A stretch of DNA of 64,000 bases from Streptomyces sp. SKN60 (GCF_026236535.1 NZ_JAHTMW010000012.1:62001-126000); one strand, 5' to 3'; shown: positions 15,589 to 24,369, counted from the stretch's first letter. Numbers and translations: made by a program. The notes: generated from the letters alone by a model not told the origin.

Positions 15589-15633
15589 GATTCCCCACGA
15601 TCTCACGTCAATTGAGAGAGATCATGGGGAATC
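15589..15633. promoter_or_regulatory. Long inverted repeat upstream of the aminotransferase start
   Basis: GATTCCCCACGATCTC (15589-15604) pairs with GAGATCATGGGGAATC (15618-15633), 16-bp arms with one mismatch and a 13-base centre. The left edge is 13 bases from the start codon at 15576, so it could be an operator overlapping the promoter or an mRNA 5' hairpin masking translation initiation. Confidence 0.75.
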
Positions 15634-15716
15634 TGCAAGCCTGACTTATAAGACCTGGACAGCGACGTGGACACCGGCAGGGACACCGGCGTGGGCACCG
15701 GCAGGGGAAGGCCGGA

Positions 15717-16421
15717 TCAGCAGTTTCCGCCGTCGACGTCGCAGGCAGCAGAAGCGGCGTCGCCGCCCCCGACCGGCTGCAGGACGCGGCCCTGCCAGGC
15801 CTGCTCCAGGGCCTGGGTGAAGACCTCGGCGGGCTGGCCGCCGGACACCCCGTAGCGCCGGTCGAGGACGAAGAACGGCACGCCGTTCGCCCCGAGTTCG
15901 GCCGCCTCGCGCTCGTCGGCCCGTACGGCGTCGGCGTACGCGGTGGGGTCGGCGAGCACCGCGCGCGCCTCGGCCTCGTCGAGACCGGCCTCGACCGCGA
16001 GGGTCACCAGGGTCTCGTCGTCGAAGACGGAACGCTCCTCGGCGAAGTTGGCCCGGTAGGCCAGGTCCAGCAGCTCGCTCTGCCGGCCGCGCTCCTTGGC
16101 CAGGTGCAGCAGACGGTGGATGTCGAAGGTGTTGCCGTGGTCGCGGCCCTCCGTGCGGTAGCCGAGGCCCTCCGAGCGGGCGTTGTCGGCGACGTGCGCC
16201 TCCATGGCGCGGGCCTCGTCGAGGCTGCGCCCGTACTTCTGCGCCAGCATCTGAAGGACCGGGCCGGTGTCGCCCTTGGCGCGGTGCGGGTCGAGCTCGA
16301 AGGAGCGGTGCACGACCTCGACCTCGTCCCGGTGGGCGAAGGCCGCGAGGCCCTGCTCGAAGCGGGCCTTGCCGATGTAGCACCAGGGGCAGGCGATGTC
16401 GCTCCAGATCTCGACGCGCAT
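15717..16421 (-). CDS. FrnE-like DsbA family thiol oxidoreductase
   Basis: 234 aa thioredoxin-fold protein of the DsbA/2-hydroxychromene-2-carboxylate isomerase (FrnE) group. The redox centre is CPWC in IWSDIACPWCYIGKARFE near the N-terminus, and the cis-Pro segment is in LGANGVPFFVLDRRYGVSGGQP. A C-terminal extension ends CDVDGGNC, a short Cys pair that may form a second disulfide. No signal peptide is present, so the protein is cytoplasmic. The named homologue FrnE occurs in frenolicin biosynthesis, but this copy sits among housekeeping genes and a disulfide isomerase/stress role is more likely. Confidence 0.9.
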   Translation of the reverse strand: MRVEIWSDIACPWCYIGKARFEQGLAAFAHRDEVEVVHRSFELDPHRAKGDTGPVLQMLAQKYGRSLDEARAMEAHVADNARSEGLGYRTEGRDHGNTFDIHRLLHLAKERGRQSELLDLAYRANFAEERSVFDDETLVTLAVEAGLDEAEARAVLADPTAYADAVRADEREAAELGANGVPFFVLDRRYGVSGGQPAEVFTQALEQAWQGRVLQPVGGGDAASAACDVDGGNC

Positions 16422-16560
16422 GGGGGGCTTCTCCTACGAGGGGGCTCGGTGGTGCGGGTGTTCAGGGTGTTCCGTGACGGGAACGCCCCGGCCCGCCGGT
16501 TTCATTCCGCCGCGGCCGCCGGTGTGAGCGGGCGCACCTCCGGGCGCACCTCCGCCCGCC

Positions 16561-16592
16561 CTCCGGCGCCGATACCGGTACCGGCGCCGGAG
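16561..16592. terminator. Hairpin downstream of the aldehyde dehydrogenase gene
   Basis: CTCCGGCGCC (16561-16570) and GGCGCCGGAG (16583-16592) form a perfect 10-bp stem with a 12-base loop, 39 bases past the aldehyde dehydrogenase stop on its strand. The rest of the 209-base gap (16422-16630) contains only a doubled GGGCGCACCTCC and no credible gene. Confidence 0.65.
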
Positions 16593-16630
16593 AGCCGGTT
16601 GAAGCAGGCGCGGTAGGCGCTCGGGGGCGA

Positions 16631-18115
16631 TCAGCCCTCCCCGGCCTCCGCCGCGTCCCGCAGCTCCGGCGGCAGCAGGTGCTGCGGCGTCGACTGGTAC
16701 GTGACCGGGCGCAGCCAGCGCTCGATCGCCGTCCCGCCGACCGAGGTCGAGAGGGAGGTGGTGGCCGGGTAGGGGCCGCCGTGGTGCTGGGCGTCGGCGA
16801 CGGCGACGCCGGTCGGCCAGCCGTTGACGAGGATCCGGCCGGCCAGCGGGGTGAGGTCGGCGAGCAGGCCGGGGGCCTCGGGGTCCTCGTCGGTGGTCTG
16901 GAGGGTGGCGGTGAGGTTGCCGGGCAGCAGGCCGAGGACCGTGCCGGCCTCCTCGCGCGAGGCGTAGCGGGCGACGACGGTCACCGGGCCGAAGCACTCC
17001 TCCAGGAGGGCCGCGTGGCCGCCCTCGGCGAGCGGTCCCGCGTCGGTGACGAGGACCCCGCCGCTGACGGTGTGCTCGCCGCCGGCGCCCGGGGTGACGG
17101 TCACGGTGACGCCGGGGAGGGCGGCCCGCTCGCGTACGCCGTCGAGGAAGGCGTCCCGCATCCGGTGGTCGAGCATCACGCCGGGCTCGGTCTCGCTCAC
17201 GGCGTCCGTGAGCGCGGACACGAACCGGTCGCCGGCCTCGCCGGCCGGCGCCAGGACGAAGCCGGGCTTGGTGCAGAACTGCCCCTGCCCCAGGGTCATG
17301 GAGGCCGCGAGGCCCGCGCCGAGTTCCTCGGCCCGCTCCGCGGCCGCCGCCTCGGTGATCACCACGGGGTTGAGCGAGCCGAGTTCGCCGTGGAAGGGGA
17401 TGGGTACGGGGCGGGCGGCGGCCGCGTCGAAGAGCGCCCGGCCGCCCCGTACCGAGCCGGTGAAGCCGGCGGCGGCGACCAGCGGGTGCCGGACCAGTTC
17501 GGTGCCCGCGCCGAAGCCGTGCACGAGCCGGACGACGTCCTCGGGCAGTCCGCTCTCGGCGGCGGCCTTGCGCAGCAGCGCGGCGCACAGTTCGGAGGTG
17601 GCCGGGTGGTCGGGGTGCGCCTTGACGACCACGGGGCAGCCGGCGGCGAGCGCGCTCGCGGTGTCGCCGCCGGGGACGGAGAAGGCGAGCGGGAAGTTGC
17701 TGGCCGCGTAGACGGCGACGACGCCGAGCGGGACCTTCATGCGCCGCAGGTCGGGGGTGGGCGGGGTGGTCGCCGGGTCGGGCCGGGAGATCCGTACGTC
17801 CAGGAAGGCGCCGTCCTCGACGATGCCGGCGAAGTAGCGCAACTGGGCGGTTGTCCGGGCGAGTTCGCCGGTGAGCCGGACCGGGCCGAGGGCGGTCTCG
17901 GCGTCGGCGGCCTCGACGACCCGGTCGCGGGCCGCGTCGAGGAGATCGGCGGCGGCGCGCAGCAGCCGGGCCCGCGCCCCTCGGTCGGCGAGCGCCTCGC
18001 GGGTAGCGTACGCGGCCCGTACGGCCGCGTCGACCTCGGCCGCGTCGGCCTCCACGGCGACCTGTTCCCGCGCCTTCCCCGTCCGGGGGTCCACACTCCA
18101 CACTGGTGCTGCCAC
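16631..18115 (-). CDS. Alpha-ketoglutarate semialdehyde dehydrogenase (NADP+-type aldehyde dehydrogenase)
   Basis: 494 aa from the GTG at 18115, six bases downstream of GAGGGG on the coding strand; a longer in-frame start at 18133 is possible. The aldehyde dehydrogenase fold is complete: VVAVYAASNFPLAFSVPGGD and the PVVVKAHPDHPATS cofactor region, AGFTGSVRGGRALF, the general-base Glu in IPFHGELGSLNPVV, and the catalytic Cys in MTLGQGQFCTKPGFVLA. This FHGELGSLNP/GQFCTKPG pattern is typical of the alpha-ketoglutarate semialdehyde dehydrogenase group, which finishes oxidation of uronates, aldarates or hydroxyproline to 2-oxoglutarate. It diverges from an IclR regulator. The kdgD and udh genes 10 kb away support a role in uronate catabolism. 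Confidence 0.88.
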   Translation of the reverse strand: MAAPVWSVDPRTGKAREQVAVEADAAEVDAAVRAAYATREALADRGARARLLRAAADLLDAARDRVVEAADAETALGPVRLTGELARTTAQLRYFAGIVEDGAFLDVRISRPDPATTPPTPDLRRMKVPLGVVAVYAASNFPLAFSVPGGDTASALAAGCPVVVKAHPDHPATSELCAALLRKAAAESGLPEDVVRLVHGFGAGTELVRHPLVAAAGFTGSVRGGRALFDAAAARPVPIPFHGELGSLNPVVITEAAAAERAEELGAGLAASMTLGQGQFCTKPGFVLAPAGEAGDRFVSALTDAVSETEPGVMLDHRMRDAFLDGVRERAALPGVTVTVTPGAGGEHTVSGGVLVTDAGPLAEGGHAALLEECFGPVTVVARYASREEAGTVLGLLPGNLTATLQTTDEDPEAPGLLADLTPLAGRILVNGWPTGVAVADAQHHGGPYPATTSLSTSVGGTAIERWLRPVTYQSTPQHLLPPELRDAAEAGEG

Positions 18116-18136
18116 GACACGCCCCTCGCCCACGTT

Positions 18137-18152
18137 GTTCGCTATTCTGAAC
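18137..18152. promoter_or_regulatory. Candidate IclR operator
   Basis: GTTCGCTATTCTGAAC has GTTC/GAAC arms around an 8-base centre, a form commonly seen for IclR-family sites. It lies 22 bases upstream of the aldehyde dehydrogenase start and between it and the divergent iclR gene. A wider GTCCC...GGGAC pair (about 18156-18184) surrounds the rest of the region. Binding is inference. Confidence 0.6.
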
Positions 18153-18300
18153 GCGGTCCCTGTAGGTGAATCCGACATCGGGACTCTAGGGACGGCCGAG
18201 CCGTCTCCACAAGGGGGTTCCGCAAGGCCGCGCGGAGCAGGAGACCGCGCGGGACCGAGGTCCGGAACCAAGGGCGAGGGACGACGAGGGGCGAGGGGCG

Positions 18301-19071
18301 ATGGCGACGAGCGACGCCGGTGGGGCGCAGGTCAAGTCCGCGGTGCGGACGGTGGAGTTGCTGGAGTACTTCGCCGGGCGGCCCGGCATGCACTCGCTCG
18401 CCGCCGTCCAGGAGGCCGTCGGCTACCCGAAGTCCAGCCTGTACATGCTGCTGCGCACCCTGGTCGAGCTGGGCTGGGTGGAGACCGACGCGACCGGCAC
18501 GCGGTACGGCATCGGGGTGCGCGCGCTGCTCGTCGGCACGTCCTACATCGACGGCGACGAGGTGGTGGCCGCCGCCCGGCCCACCCTGGACCGGCTCTCC
18601 GACGACACCACCGAGACCATCCACCTGGCGCGCCTCGACGGCACCAACGTGGTCTATCTGGCGACCCGTCAGTCCCAGCACTATCTGCGGCCGTTCACCC
18701 GGGTGGGGCGCCGGCTGCCGGCCCACTCGACCTCCCTGGGCAAGGCGCTGCTCGCCACCCACAGCGACGAGCAGGTCCGCAAGCTGCTGCCGGAGACCCT
18801 GCCCGCGCTCACCGAGCACACCATCACCGACCGCGAGCAGCTGATCCAGGAGCTGCAGGTCATCCGCGAGCAGGGCTACGCGGTGGACCGCGAGGAGAAC
18901 ACCCTCGGCCTGCGCTGCTTCGGCATCGCCATCCCCTACCGCACCCCGGCCCGCGACGCCATCAGCTGCTCGGTGCCGGTGGCCCGGCTCACCCCTGGGC
19001 ACGAACAGCTCATCAAGGACGCGCTGTTCGACGCCCGCGACCGGCTGACGCTGGCGACGCGCCGGCTCTGA
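18301..19071 (+). CDS. IclR family transcriptional regulator
   Basis: 256 aa. An N-terminal winged helix-turn-helix (residues about 10-65: AVRTVELLEYFAG, LAAVQEAVGYPKSSLYMLLRTLVELGWVE) is followed by the IclR effector-binding domain with its markers HLARLDGTNVVYLATRQ, GRRLPAHSTSLGKALLA and GYAVDREENTLGLRCFGIAIP. It diverges from the semialdehyde dehydrogenase gene and probably represses it in the absence of a sugar-acid intermediate. Its operator is likely 18137-18152. Confidence 0.92.
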   Translation: MATSDAGGAQVKSAVRTVELLEYFAGRPGMHSLAAVQEAVGYPKSSLYMLLRTLVELGWVETDATGTRYGIGVRALLVGTSYIDGDEVVAAARPTLDRLSDDTTETIHLARLDGTNVVYLATRQSQHYLRPFTRVGRRLPAHSTSLGKALLATHSDEQVRKLLPETLPALTEHTITDREQLIQELQVIREQGYAVDREENTLGLRCFGIAIPYRTPARDAISCSVPVARLTPGHEQLIKDALFDARDRLTLATRRL

Positions 19072-19093
19072 CGCACGGAAGGGTCCGGCGGTC

Positions 19094-19690
19094 TCAGCCG
19101 AACCAGACCACCAGGCGCACGTTGTCGTCCCCGTGCCCGGCGGCCAGCGTGCGCATGGCGTCCCACACCGGGGCCCAGTCTCCGTCCGCCGGGACGAACA
19201 TCCGGGCCGTGATGACGACCGGGCGGTACACGGAGCCGTTCAGCGGCACTTCACCGCCCTCCGGCCACTCCCACGCGCACAGCTCCTCGCCGAAGACCTC
19301 GTCGGCCGCGCGATCCACCTCGTCCGGGATCCAGACGATGTCGTGAAAGACCAGCTCGCCGTCCGGGCCCGGCCGCCACTCGCCGACCCAGGGGCCGACC
19401 GGGCCGTCGCAGAGCGGCGCGTCCCAGTCGGCGGCCAGTATCTCCGCCCAGGTGGCGTACGAGTGGCTGTGGTTGACCTCGTCGTCCAGGATGTACTCGG
19501 CGGTGGCGTCCGCGGGCAGTCCACGCTGGTCGAACAGCGCCCGGACGGTCCCGAGGCCCCCGGGACACCCGAACAGGACCTCGCGCGCGTAGCTCTGCTT
19601 GCCGAGGTCGAAGTCCAGCAGATCGACCGCCATGCCCCAGTCTCCACCGGGCGTTCGGGCCTCGATCACCCCGTCGATGAAAATCCCCAT
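19094..19690 (-). CDS. Hypothetical protein (198 aa, acidic, Trp-rich C-terminal half)
   Basis: 198 aa starting at the ATG at 19690 (MGIFIDGVIEARTP); the frame is open further upstream but runs out of coding character there. I do not recognise the family. The protein is soluble, acidic and rich in Trp and Asp (DWDAPLCDGPVGPWVGEWRP), with no signal peptide or membrane segment. It converges on iclR with a 22-base gap and diverges from the membrane protein gene at 19797. An immunity or immunity-like role cannot be excluded, but nothing supports it directly. Confidence 0.75.
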   Translation of the reverse strand: MGIFIDGVIEARTPGGDWGMAVDLLDFDLGKQSYAREVLFGCPGGLGTVRALFDQRGLPADATAEYILDDEVNHSHSYATWAEILAADWDAPLCDGPVGPWVGEWRPGPDGELVFHDIVWIPDEVDRAADEVFGEELCAWEWPEGGEVPLNGSVYRPVVITARMFVPADGDWAPVWDAMRTLAAGHGDDNVRLVVWFG

Positions 19691-19796
19691 GAGTGCCGAT
19701 GCTACGTCCGGTCCACCTCCCTCTCCCCCGCGCGGCGGAGGCGGTTCGCCGTCCGGCAGGACGCGCCGGGGCCGGGACGCGCGGGAGCGTGAGGGC

Positions 19797-20810
19797 ATGA
19801 CGACACCGACACTCCCCACCCCCGCTCCCACCACCTCGGCCGGGCCCGCGCCCACGCCCGTGAGCCGCTTCCGCCGGACGCTGCGCGTCCTCGCCGTGCT
19901 CGGCACCCTGCCGTACATCGTCATCAAGGTCGCCTGGGTGGCCGGCAGCAGGATCGGCATCCCCGACGGCAGCGTGCTGCTCGACCACCCGACGATGATG
20001 GCCGTCGTCAACGGGATCTCCGTGCTCGCCGACGCGATGGTGGTCCTGCTCGCGATGCTCCTCACCCGGCCGTGGGGGCTGCGGGTGCGTGCCTGGCTGC
20101 TCGCCTTCCCGGTGTGGGCGGCGATCGGGCTGCTCGCCCCGATCATGGTGGCCTACCCGGCGCAGGTGGTCGTCGCCCTCGTCACCGGGCAGGACGGCGG
20201 CTCCGCCGGTCCGCCCGACGAGCCCTTCCTCGACGCGTGGGTCTTCCCCGTCGTCTACGGCGGCTTCATCGTCCAGGGCCTGAACCTCGGCATCCTCTTC
20301 GTCCTGTACGCCCGGGACCGCTGGGCCCACGTCTGGCGCGGGCGGCTCGGCGAGCTGCCGGCCGCCGTGAGCGGCCCGGTCGTGCGGGGCTGCGCCGTCG
20401 CCGGGTCCGTCCTCGCCCTCGTCCCGGCCGCCCTGCACACCCTGTGGGCCTGCGGCATGACCCGCGGCCTCTCCCCCGACCTGGCCTCCGTGTACGACGC
20501 CGACAAGGCCGTCGTGGACGCCGCGCGCACGGTCTTCCTGCTGGTCGCGGCCGCCGCCGTGCTCGCTCTCGTGCTGCGCCGGCCGGCCGGGCCGCGGACC
20601 CGCACCGTGATGGCCCTGGCCTGGGTGTCCTCGGGTGCGGCCGGCTGCTGGGGCGCGTACATGTCGCTGGTGTCGCTGCTGCCCCTTGCCGATCCCGGAA
20701 AAGAGCCGACGGGTCTGATGACCGCCGCCTACGCTGGCGAGATGATCACCGGATTCCTGCTGGCCGGCTGCCTGGCCGTGGTGCTGCGCCGCCGGGCCGC
20801 GACCGGATGA
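19797..20810 (+). CDS. Polytopic membrane protein coupled to a two-component system
   Basis: 337 aa from the ATG at 19797 with GAGGG upstream. A Pro/Thr-rich cytoplasmic N-terminus (about 30 aa) precedes roughly eight hydrophobic helices (for example VLAVLGTLPYIVIKVAWVAG, MMAVVNGISVLADAMVVLLA and AWLLAFPVWAAIGLLAPIMV). I recognise no transporter signature. Its stop overlaps the histidine kinase start by four bases (ATGA), and the kinase overlaps the response regulator the same way, so the three are translated from one message. It may be an accessory sensor or the output channel of the system. Confidence 0.85.
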   Translation: MTTPTLPTPAPTTSAGPAPTPVSRFRRTLRVLAVLGTLPYIVIKVAWVAGSRIGIPDGSVLLDHPTMMAVVNGISVLADAMVVLLAMLLTRPWGLRVRAWLLAFPVWAAIGLLAPIMVAYPAQVVVALVTGQDGGSAGPPDEPFLDAWVFPVVYGGFIVQGLNLGILFVLYARDRWAHVWRGRLGELPAAVSGPVVRGCAVAGSVLALVPAALHTLWACGMTRGLSPDLASVYDADKAVVDAARTVFLLVAAAAVLALVLRRPAGPRTRTVMALAWVSSGAAGCWGAYMSLVSLLPLADPGKEPTGLMTAAYAGEMITGFLLAGCLAVVLRRRAATG

Positions 20811-22075
20811 GGCGCGCCTGGCAGGCGTTGTTCGGGCAGCGGGCCCGGCGGCGCTGGCTCCATCTGATCGTGGGCGGCGCGCTGTTCATGCCCTACTGGC
20901 TGGTCGGCACCGTGGTGCTCGGGCCGCTGACGGACGGCGGGGGGCCGTTCGGCGGCAGTCTGCTGGTGCAGTTCGGCGCGTACGGGGTGGGGCTGCCGCT
21001 CGCCGCGGTCACCGCGCTGTTCCCGCTGACCCGGCCGATGTCGGTGGCGGTGGCGCGGGCGCTGTGCGGGGTGGCGCCCGGCCGGTTCGCGGAGGGTCCG
21101 GCGCGCGGGGCGGAGGCCAAGGCGCGCACGGCCGGCTGGTTCGTGCTTCACCTGGGCGCGGGCGCCCTGGTCAGCGGGGCCAGTCTGGCGCTGCCGCCGT
21201 TCGCGCTCTCGGTGGCGGCGCTGCCGTTCTCGGCCGCCCTGCGGGAGTCGGAGCTCGGCCGCTTCTGGCACCTGGACCGGCCGTGGCTCGCCTGGGCCGG
21301 GCTGCCGCTCGGCCTGCTGATGCTGCTCGCCCTCGCGGTGGCGGCCGCGGCTGCGGGCGCGCTGCTCGCGGCGGCGGCGCCCCGGCTGCTCGGGCCGAGC
21401 CCGGCGGACCGGCTCGTGGCCGCCGAGCGGCGGGCCGCCGAGCTCGCGGTGCGCAACCGGCTCGCCCGGGAGCTGCACGACTCGGTGGGACACGCGCTGA
21501 GCGCCGTCACCCTTCAGGCGGGGGCGGCCCGCCGGGTCGTCGACGGCGTGCTCGGCACCGGGGCGGGCGATCTCGGCTTCGTACGGGAGGCGCTGACCGC
21601 GATCGAGGAGACGACCCGGCGCACGGTCGGCGAACTCGACGCCGTGCTCGGTCTGTTGCGCAGCGGCGAGGACGACGGGGAGCTCGCGGCGCCCGGTCTT
21701 GAGGCCCTGGACGCACTGGTGCGGGGCGCCGGGCGGCGGGTGGCGCTGACGGTGCGCGGGGATCTGTCCGGGCTGCCGGAGGCGGTGTCCCGGGAGGCGT
21801 ACCGGATCGTGCAGGAGGGACTGACGAACGCGGTGCGGTACGCGCGGGACGAGACGGTGACGGCGCGGATCGCGCTGTCGGGGGACGAACTGGAGATCAT
21901 CATGGAGAATCCACTGCCGGCCGCCGGCCCGGCGCCGGTGGCCCGCCCGGACGGCGGGCGCGGTCTGCGCGGCGTGGCGGAGCGGGCCCGGCTGCTCGGC
22001 GGCGCCGCCGAGACGGGCCCGGTCGACGGGTGCTGGCGGCTCGCCGCCCGGCTGCCGGTCGGGGGTGCGCGATGA
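20807..22075 (+). CDS. Sensor histidine kinase (NarL-type, HisKA_3)
   Basis: 422 aa. The N-terminal half has about four to five membrane segments with short loops, so the signal is probably sensed in the membrane. The dimerisation/phosphoacceptor motif is RNRLARELHDSVGHALSAVT (His in the HDSVGH block), followed by the HATPase_c domain with the N-box EGLTNAVRYARDE and the G-box GGRGLRGVAERARLLGG. Such kinases phosphorylate NarL/LuxR-type regulators. ATGA overlaps on both sides couple it to the membrane protein and the response regulator. Confidence 0.93.
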   Translation: MRRAWQALFGQRARRRWLHLIVGGALFMPYWLVGTVVLGPLTDGGGPFGGSLLVQFGAYGVGLPLAAVTALFPLTRPMSVAVARALCGVAPGRFAEGPARGAEAKARTAGWFVLHLGAGALVSGASLALPPFALSVAALPFSAALRESELGRFWHLDRPWLAWAGLPLGLLMLLALAVAAAAAGALLAAAAPRLLGPSPADRLVAAERRAAELAVRNRLARELHDSVGHALSAVTLQAGAARRVVDGVLGTGAGDLGFVREALTAIEETTRRTVGELDAVLGLLRSGEDDGELAAPGLEALDALVRGAGRRVALTVRGDLSGLPEAVSREAYRIVQEGLTNAVRYARDETVTARIALSGDELEIIMENPLPAAGPAPVARPDGGRGLRGVAERARLLGGAAETGPVDGCWRLAARLPVGGAR

Positions 22076-22746
22076 GCGACGCGATCAGGGTCGTCCTGGC
22101 GGACGACGAGCGGATGGTGCGCACCGCGCTGCGCGTGATCCTCGACGCGGAGGACGGCCTTGAGGTCGTCGGGGAGGCGGCGACCGGCGCCGAGGCGGTG
22201 TCGGTGGTGCGGGAGCTGCGGCCGGACGTGGTCCTGATGGACGTGCGGATGCCGGAGATCGACGGGATCCGGGCGACCCGGCAGATCCTGGCCACCGCGG
22301 ACCGGACGGACGGCCCCGACGCGCCCCGGATCCTGGTGGTGACCACCTTCGAGAACGACGCCTATGTGTACGACGCGCTGCGCGCGGGCGCGGCGGGCTT
22401 CCTGCTGAAGCGAGCGGCGCCGGAGGAGCTGGTGAGCGCGGTCCGCCTGGTGGCGCGCAGCGACTCGCTGCTCTACCCGGCGGCGGTCCGGGCGCTGGCC
22501 GCCGACCACGCCCGCCGGCACCCGGCGGCGCCGCCCTGGGCGGCCCGGCTCACCGACCGGGAGGCGGAGGTGCTGCGCCGGATGGCGAAGGGCCTGACGA
22601 ACGCGGAGATCGCGGCCGGCCTGGGCGTGGGCGCGGCGACGGTGAAGTCGCACGTGGCGGCGGTGCTCGCGAAGACGGGCGCCCGGGACCGCACGCAGGC
22701 GGTGATCGCGGCGTACGAGTCGGGCTTCATCACACCGAACACCTGA
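22072..22746 (+). CDS. NarL/LuxR-type response regulator
   Basis: 224 aa from the ATG at 22072, overlapping the kinase stop. Receiver domain: acidic pocket VVLADDERMVR, phosphoacceptor Asp in PDVVLMDVRMPEIDG, the Thr position in ILVVTTFEND and Lys in GFLLKRAAPEELV. Output: LuxR helix-turn-helix LTDREAEVLRRMAKGLTNAE...ATVKSHVAAVLAKTGARDR. It is the cognate partner of the preceding kinase. No target operator can be named from the sequence. Confidence 0.94.
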   Translation: MSDAIRVVLADDERMVRTALRVILDAEDGLEVVGEAATGAEAVSVVRELRPDVVLMDVRMPEIDGIRATRQILATADRTDGPDAPRILVVTTFENDAYVYDALRAGAAGFLLKRAAPEELVSAVRLVARSDSLLYPAAVRALAADHARRHPAAPPWAARLTDREAEVLRRMAKGLTNAEIAAGLGVGAATVKSHVAAVLAKTGARDRTQAVIAAYESGFITPNT

Positions 22747-22837
22747 CCCGGCCTGACCGGTCCTCACATGAAGGTTCGCTGAGAAACCGGACACATCAGG
22801 AACGATCGCCGCCGTCCCGGTCGTCCCGCTGAGTGGG

Positions 22838-24289
22838 ATGAACAAGACGATCAGGCGCGGCGCGGTCTTCGTGCTCCTCCTGGTGCTCGCCCTCCTCGGG
22901 CGGGCCACCTGGGTGCAGGCGTACGAAGGCAAGGCCCTCGCGAACGAGAAGAACAACCGGCGGAAGACCATCGCGCAGTACGCGGCGCCGCTCGGGAACA
23001 TCGTCGTGGCCGGCTCGCCGGTCACCGGATCGAAGGAGACCAAGGGCGGCGACCTCGCCTACAAGCGGAGCTACACGGACGGCGAGCTGTACGCGGCCGT
23101 CACCGGCTACAGCTCGCAGGCCTACGGGGCGACCCAGCTGGAGGGCATCTACGCGGGCGTCCTGGACGGCACCGACACCCGCCTGAAGAACCCGCTGGAC
23201 GCGCTCACCGGCAAGCGGGCGGATCCGGGCACGGTCCTGACGACGATCGACCCGGCGGTGCAGAAGGCCGGCTACGAGGCGCTCGGGAACAAGAAGGGCG
23301 CGGCCGTCGCCATCGACCCGAAGACCGGCCGGATCCTCGGCATGGTGTCGACCCCGTCGTACGACCCGTCGAAGATCGCCGGGCTGACGGACGGGAAGGA
23401 GTGGCAGCGGCTGACGGAGGACGAGGACAAGCCGCTGGTGAACCGGGCGCTGCGGCAGCCGCTGCCGCCGGGCTCGACGTTCAAGCTGGTGGTCGCGGCG
23501 GCCGCGCTCGAGGACGGTCTCTACGGCTCGGTCGACACGGCGACGGACAGCCCGACCCCGTACACGCTGCCGGGCACCCGGACCGTCCTGAAGAACGAGA
23601 ACGCGTCGGCGCCCTGCGAGAACGCGACGATCCGCACCGCGCTGCGCTACTCCTGCAACAACGTCTTCGGGAAGATGGCGGTCGACCTCGGCCAGGACAA
23701 GGTGCGGGCGATGGCGGAGAGGTTCGGCTTCGACGACAAGGAGCTGGACGTGCCGGTCCGCGCGTACCCGAGCGTGTACCCGTCGGGGATGGACAAGGCG
23801 CAGACGGCGCTGAGCGGCATCGGGCAGTTCGACGTGACGGCGACGCCGCTGCAGATGGCGATGGTGTCGGCGGCCATCGCGAACGACGGCCTCCTGGCGA
23901 GCCCGCACATGGTCTCGCAGGTGGTCGACGCGGACGGCGACGCGCTCCAGTCGTACGAGGACGGGGCGACCGAGCGGGTGGTGTCGGCGGACACCGCGAA
24001 GCAGCTGCGCAGCGCGATGCGGACGGTGGTCGAGGAGGGCACCGGCACCAACGCGGCGCTCGGCGGCGGGGTGGAGGTCGGCGGCAAGACGGGCACGGCG
24101 CAGCACGGCGAGAACAACAGCAAGACGCCGTACGCCTGGTTCACCTCGTACGCGAAGGATCCGGCGTCCGGCAAGGAGGTCGCGGTCGCGGTGCTGATCG
24201 AGGACTCGGGCGCGGCGCGCTCGGAGGTCAGCGGCAACGGGCTCGCGGCGCCGGTGGCGCAGAAGATGATGAAGGCCGCGCTGAAGTGA
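22838..24289 (+). CDS. Class B-like penicillin-binding protein (transpeptidase)
   Basis: 483 aa. A single N-terminal membrane anchor (VFVLLLVLALLGRATWV, residues about 9-25) is followed by a penicillin-binding dimerisation region (IAQYAAPLGNIVVAGSPV...YAAVTGYSSQAYGATQLEG) and a transpeptidase domain with all three catalytic motifs: S-x-x-K in PPGSTFKLVVAAA, SCN in LRYSCNNVFGK and KTGT in VGGKTGTAQHG. It cross-links peptidoglycan outside the membrane and is a beta-lactam target. Organisation and length match actinomycete PbpA-like proteins. It appears monocistronic. I see no matching FtsW/RodA partner next to it. Confidence 0.92.
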   Translation: MNKTIRRGAVFVLLLVLALLGRATWVQAYEGKALANEKNNRRKTIAQYAAPLGNIVVAGSPVTGSKETKGGDLAYKRSYTDGELYAAVTGYSSQAYGATQLEGIYAGVLDGTDTRLKNPLDALTGKRADPGTVLTTIDPAVQKAGYEALGNKKGAAVAIDPKTGRILGMVSTPSYDPSKIAGLTDGKEWQRLTEDEDKPLVNRALRQPLPPGSTFKLVVAAAALEDGLYGSVDTATDSPTPYTLPGTRTVLKNENASAPCENATIRTALRYSCNNVFGKMAVDLGQDKVRAMAERFGFDDKELDVPVRAYPSVYPSGMDKAQTALSGIGQFDVTATPLQMAMVSAAIANDGLLASPHMVSQVVDADGDALQSYEDGATERVVSADTAKQLRSAMRTVVEEGTGTNAALGGGVEVGGKTGTAQHGENNSKTPYAWFTSYAKDPASGKEVAVAVLIEDSGAARSEVSGNGLAAPVAQKMMKAALK

Positions 24290-24319
24290 CGAGCCGCATC
24301 GGCTGCCCGAAGTGACGGA

Positions 24320-24352
24320 CGGCGGGGGCCGGTTGGTGCCCGGTCCCCGCCG
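24320..24352. terminator. Hairpin terminator after the penicillin-binding protein gene
   Basis: A 13-bp stem (24320-24332 with 24340-24352, one G-T pair) and a 7-base loop sit 30 bases after the PBP stop and before the next gene. The repeated GAAGTGACG around 24283 and 24309 shows a small duplication near the stop codon. Confidence 0.75.
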
Positions 24353-24369
24353 CACGGTATGCAGGGTGC

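Noticed and set aside
16422..16630. A small gene in the 209-base gap upstream of the FrnE-like gene
   Set aside because: Both strands are Arg/Pro/Gly-rich artefact frames; the only structure is the hairpin and a doubled 12-mer.
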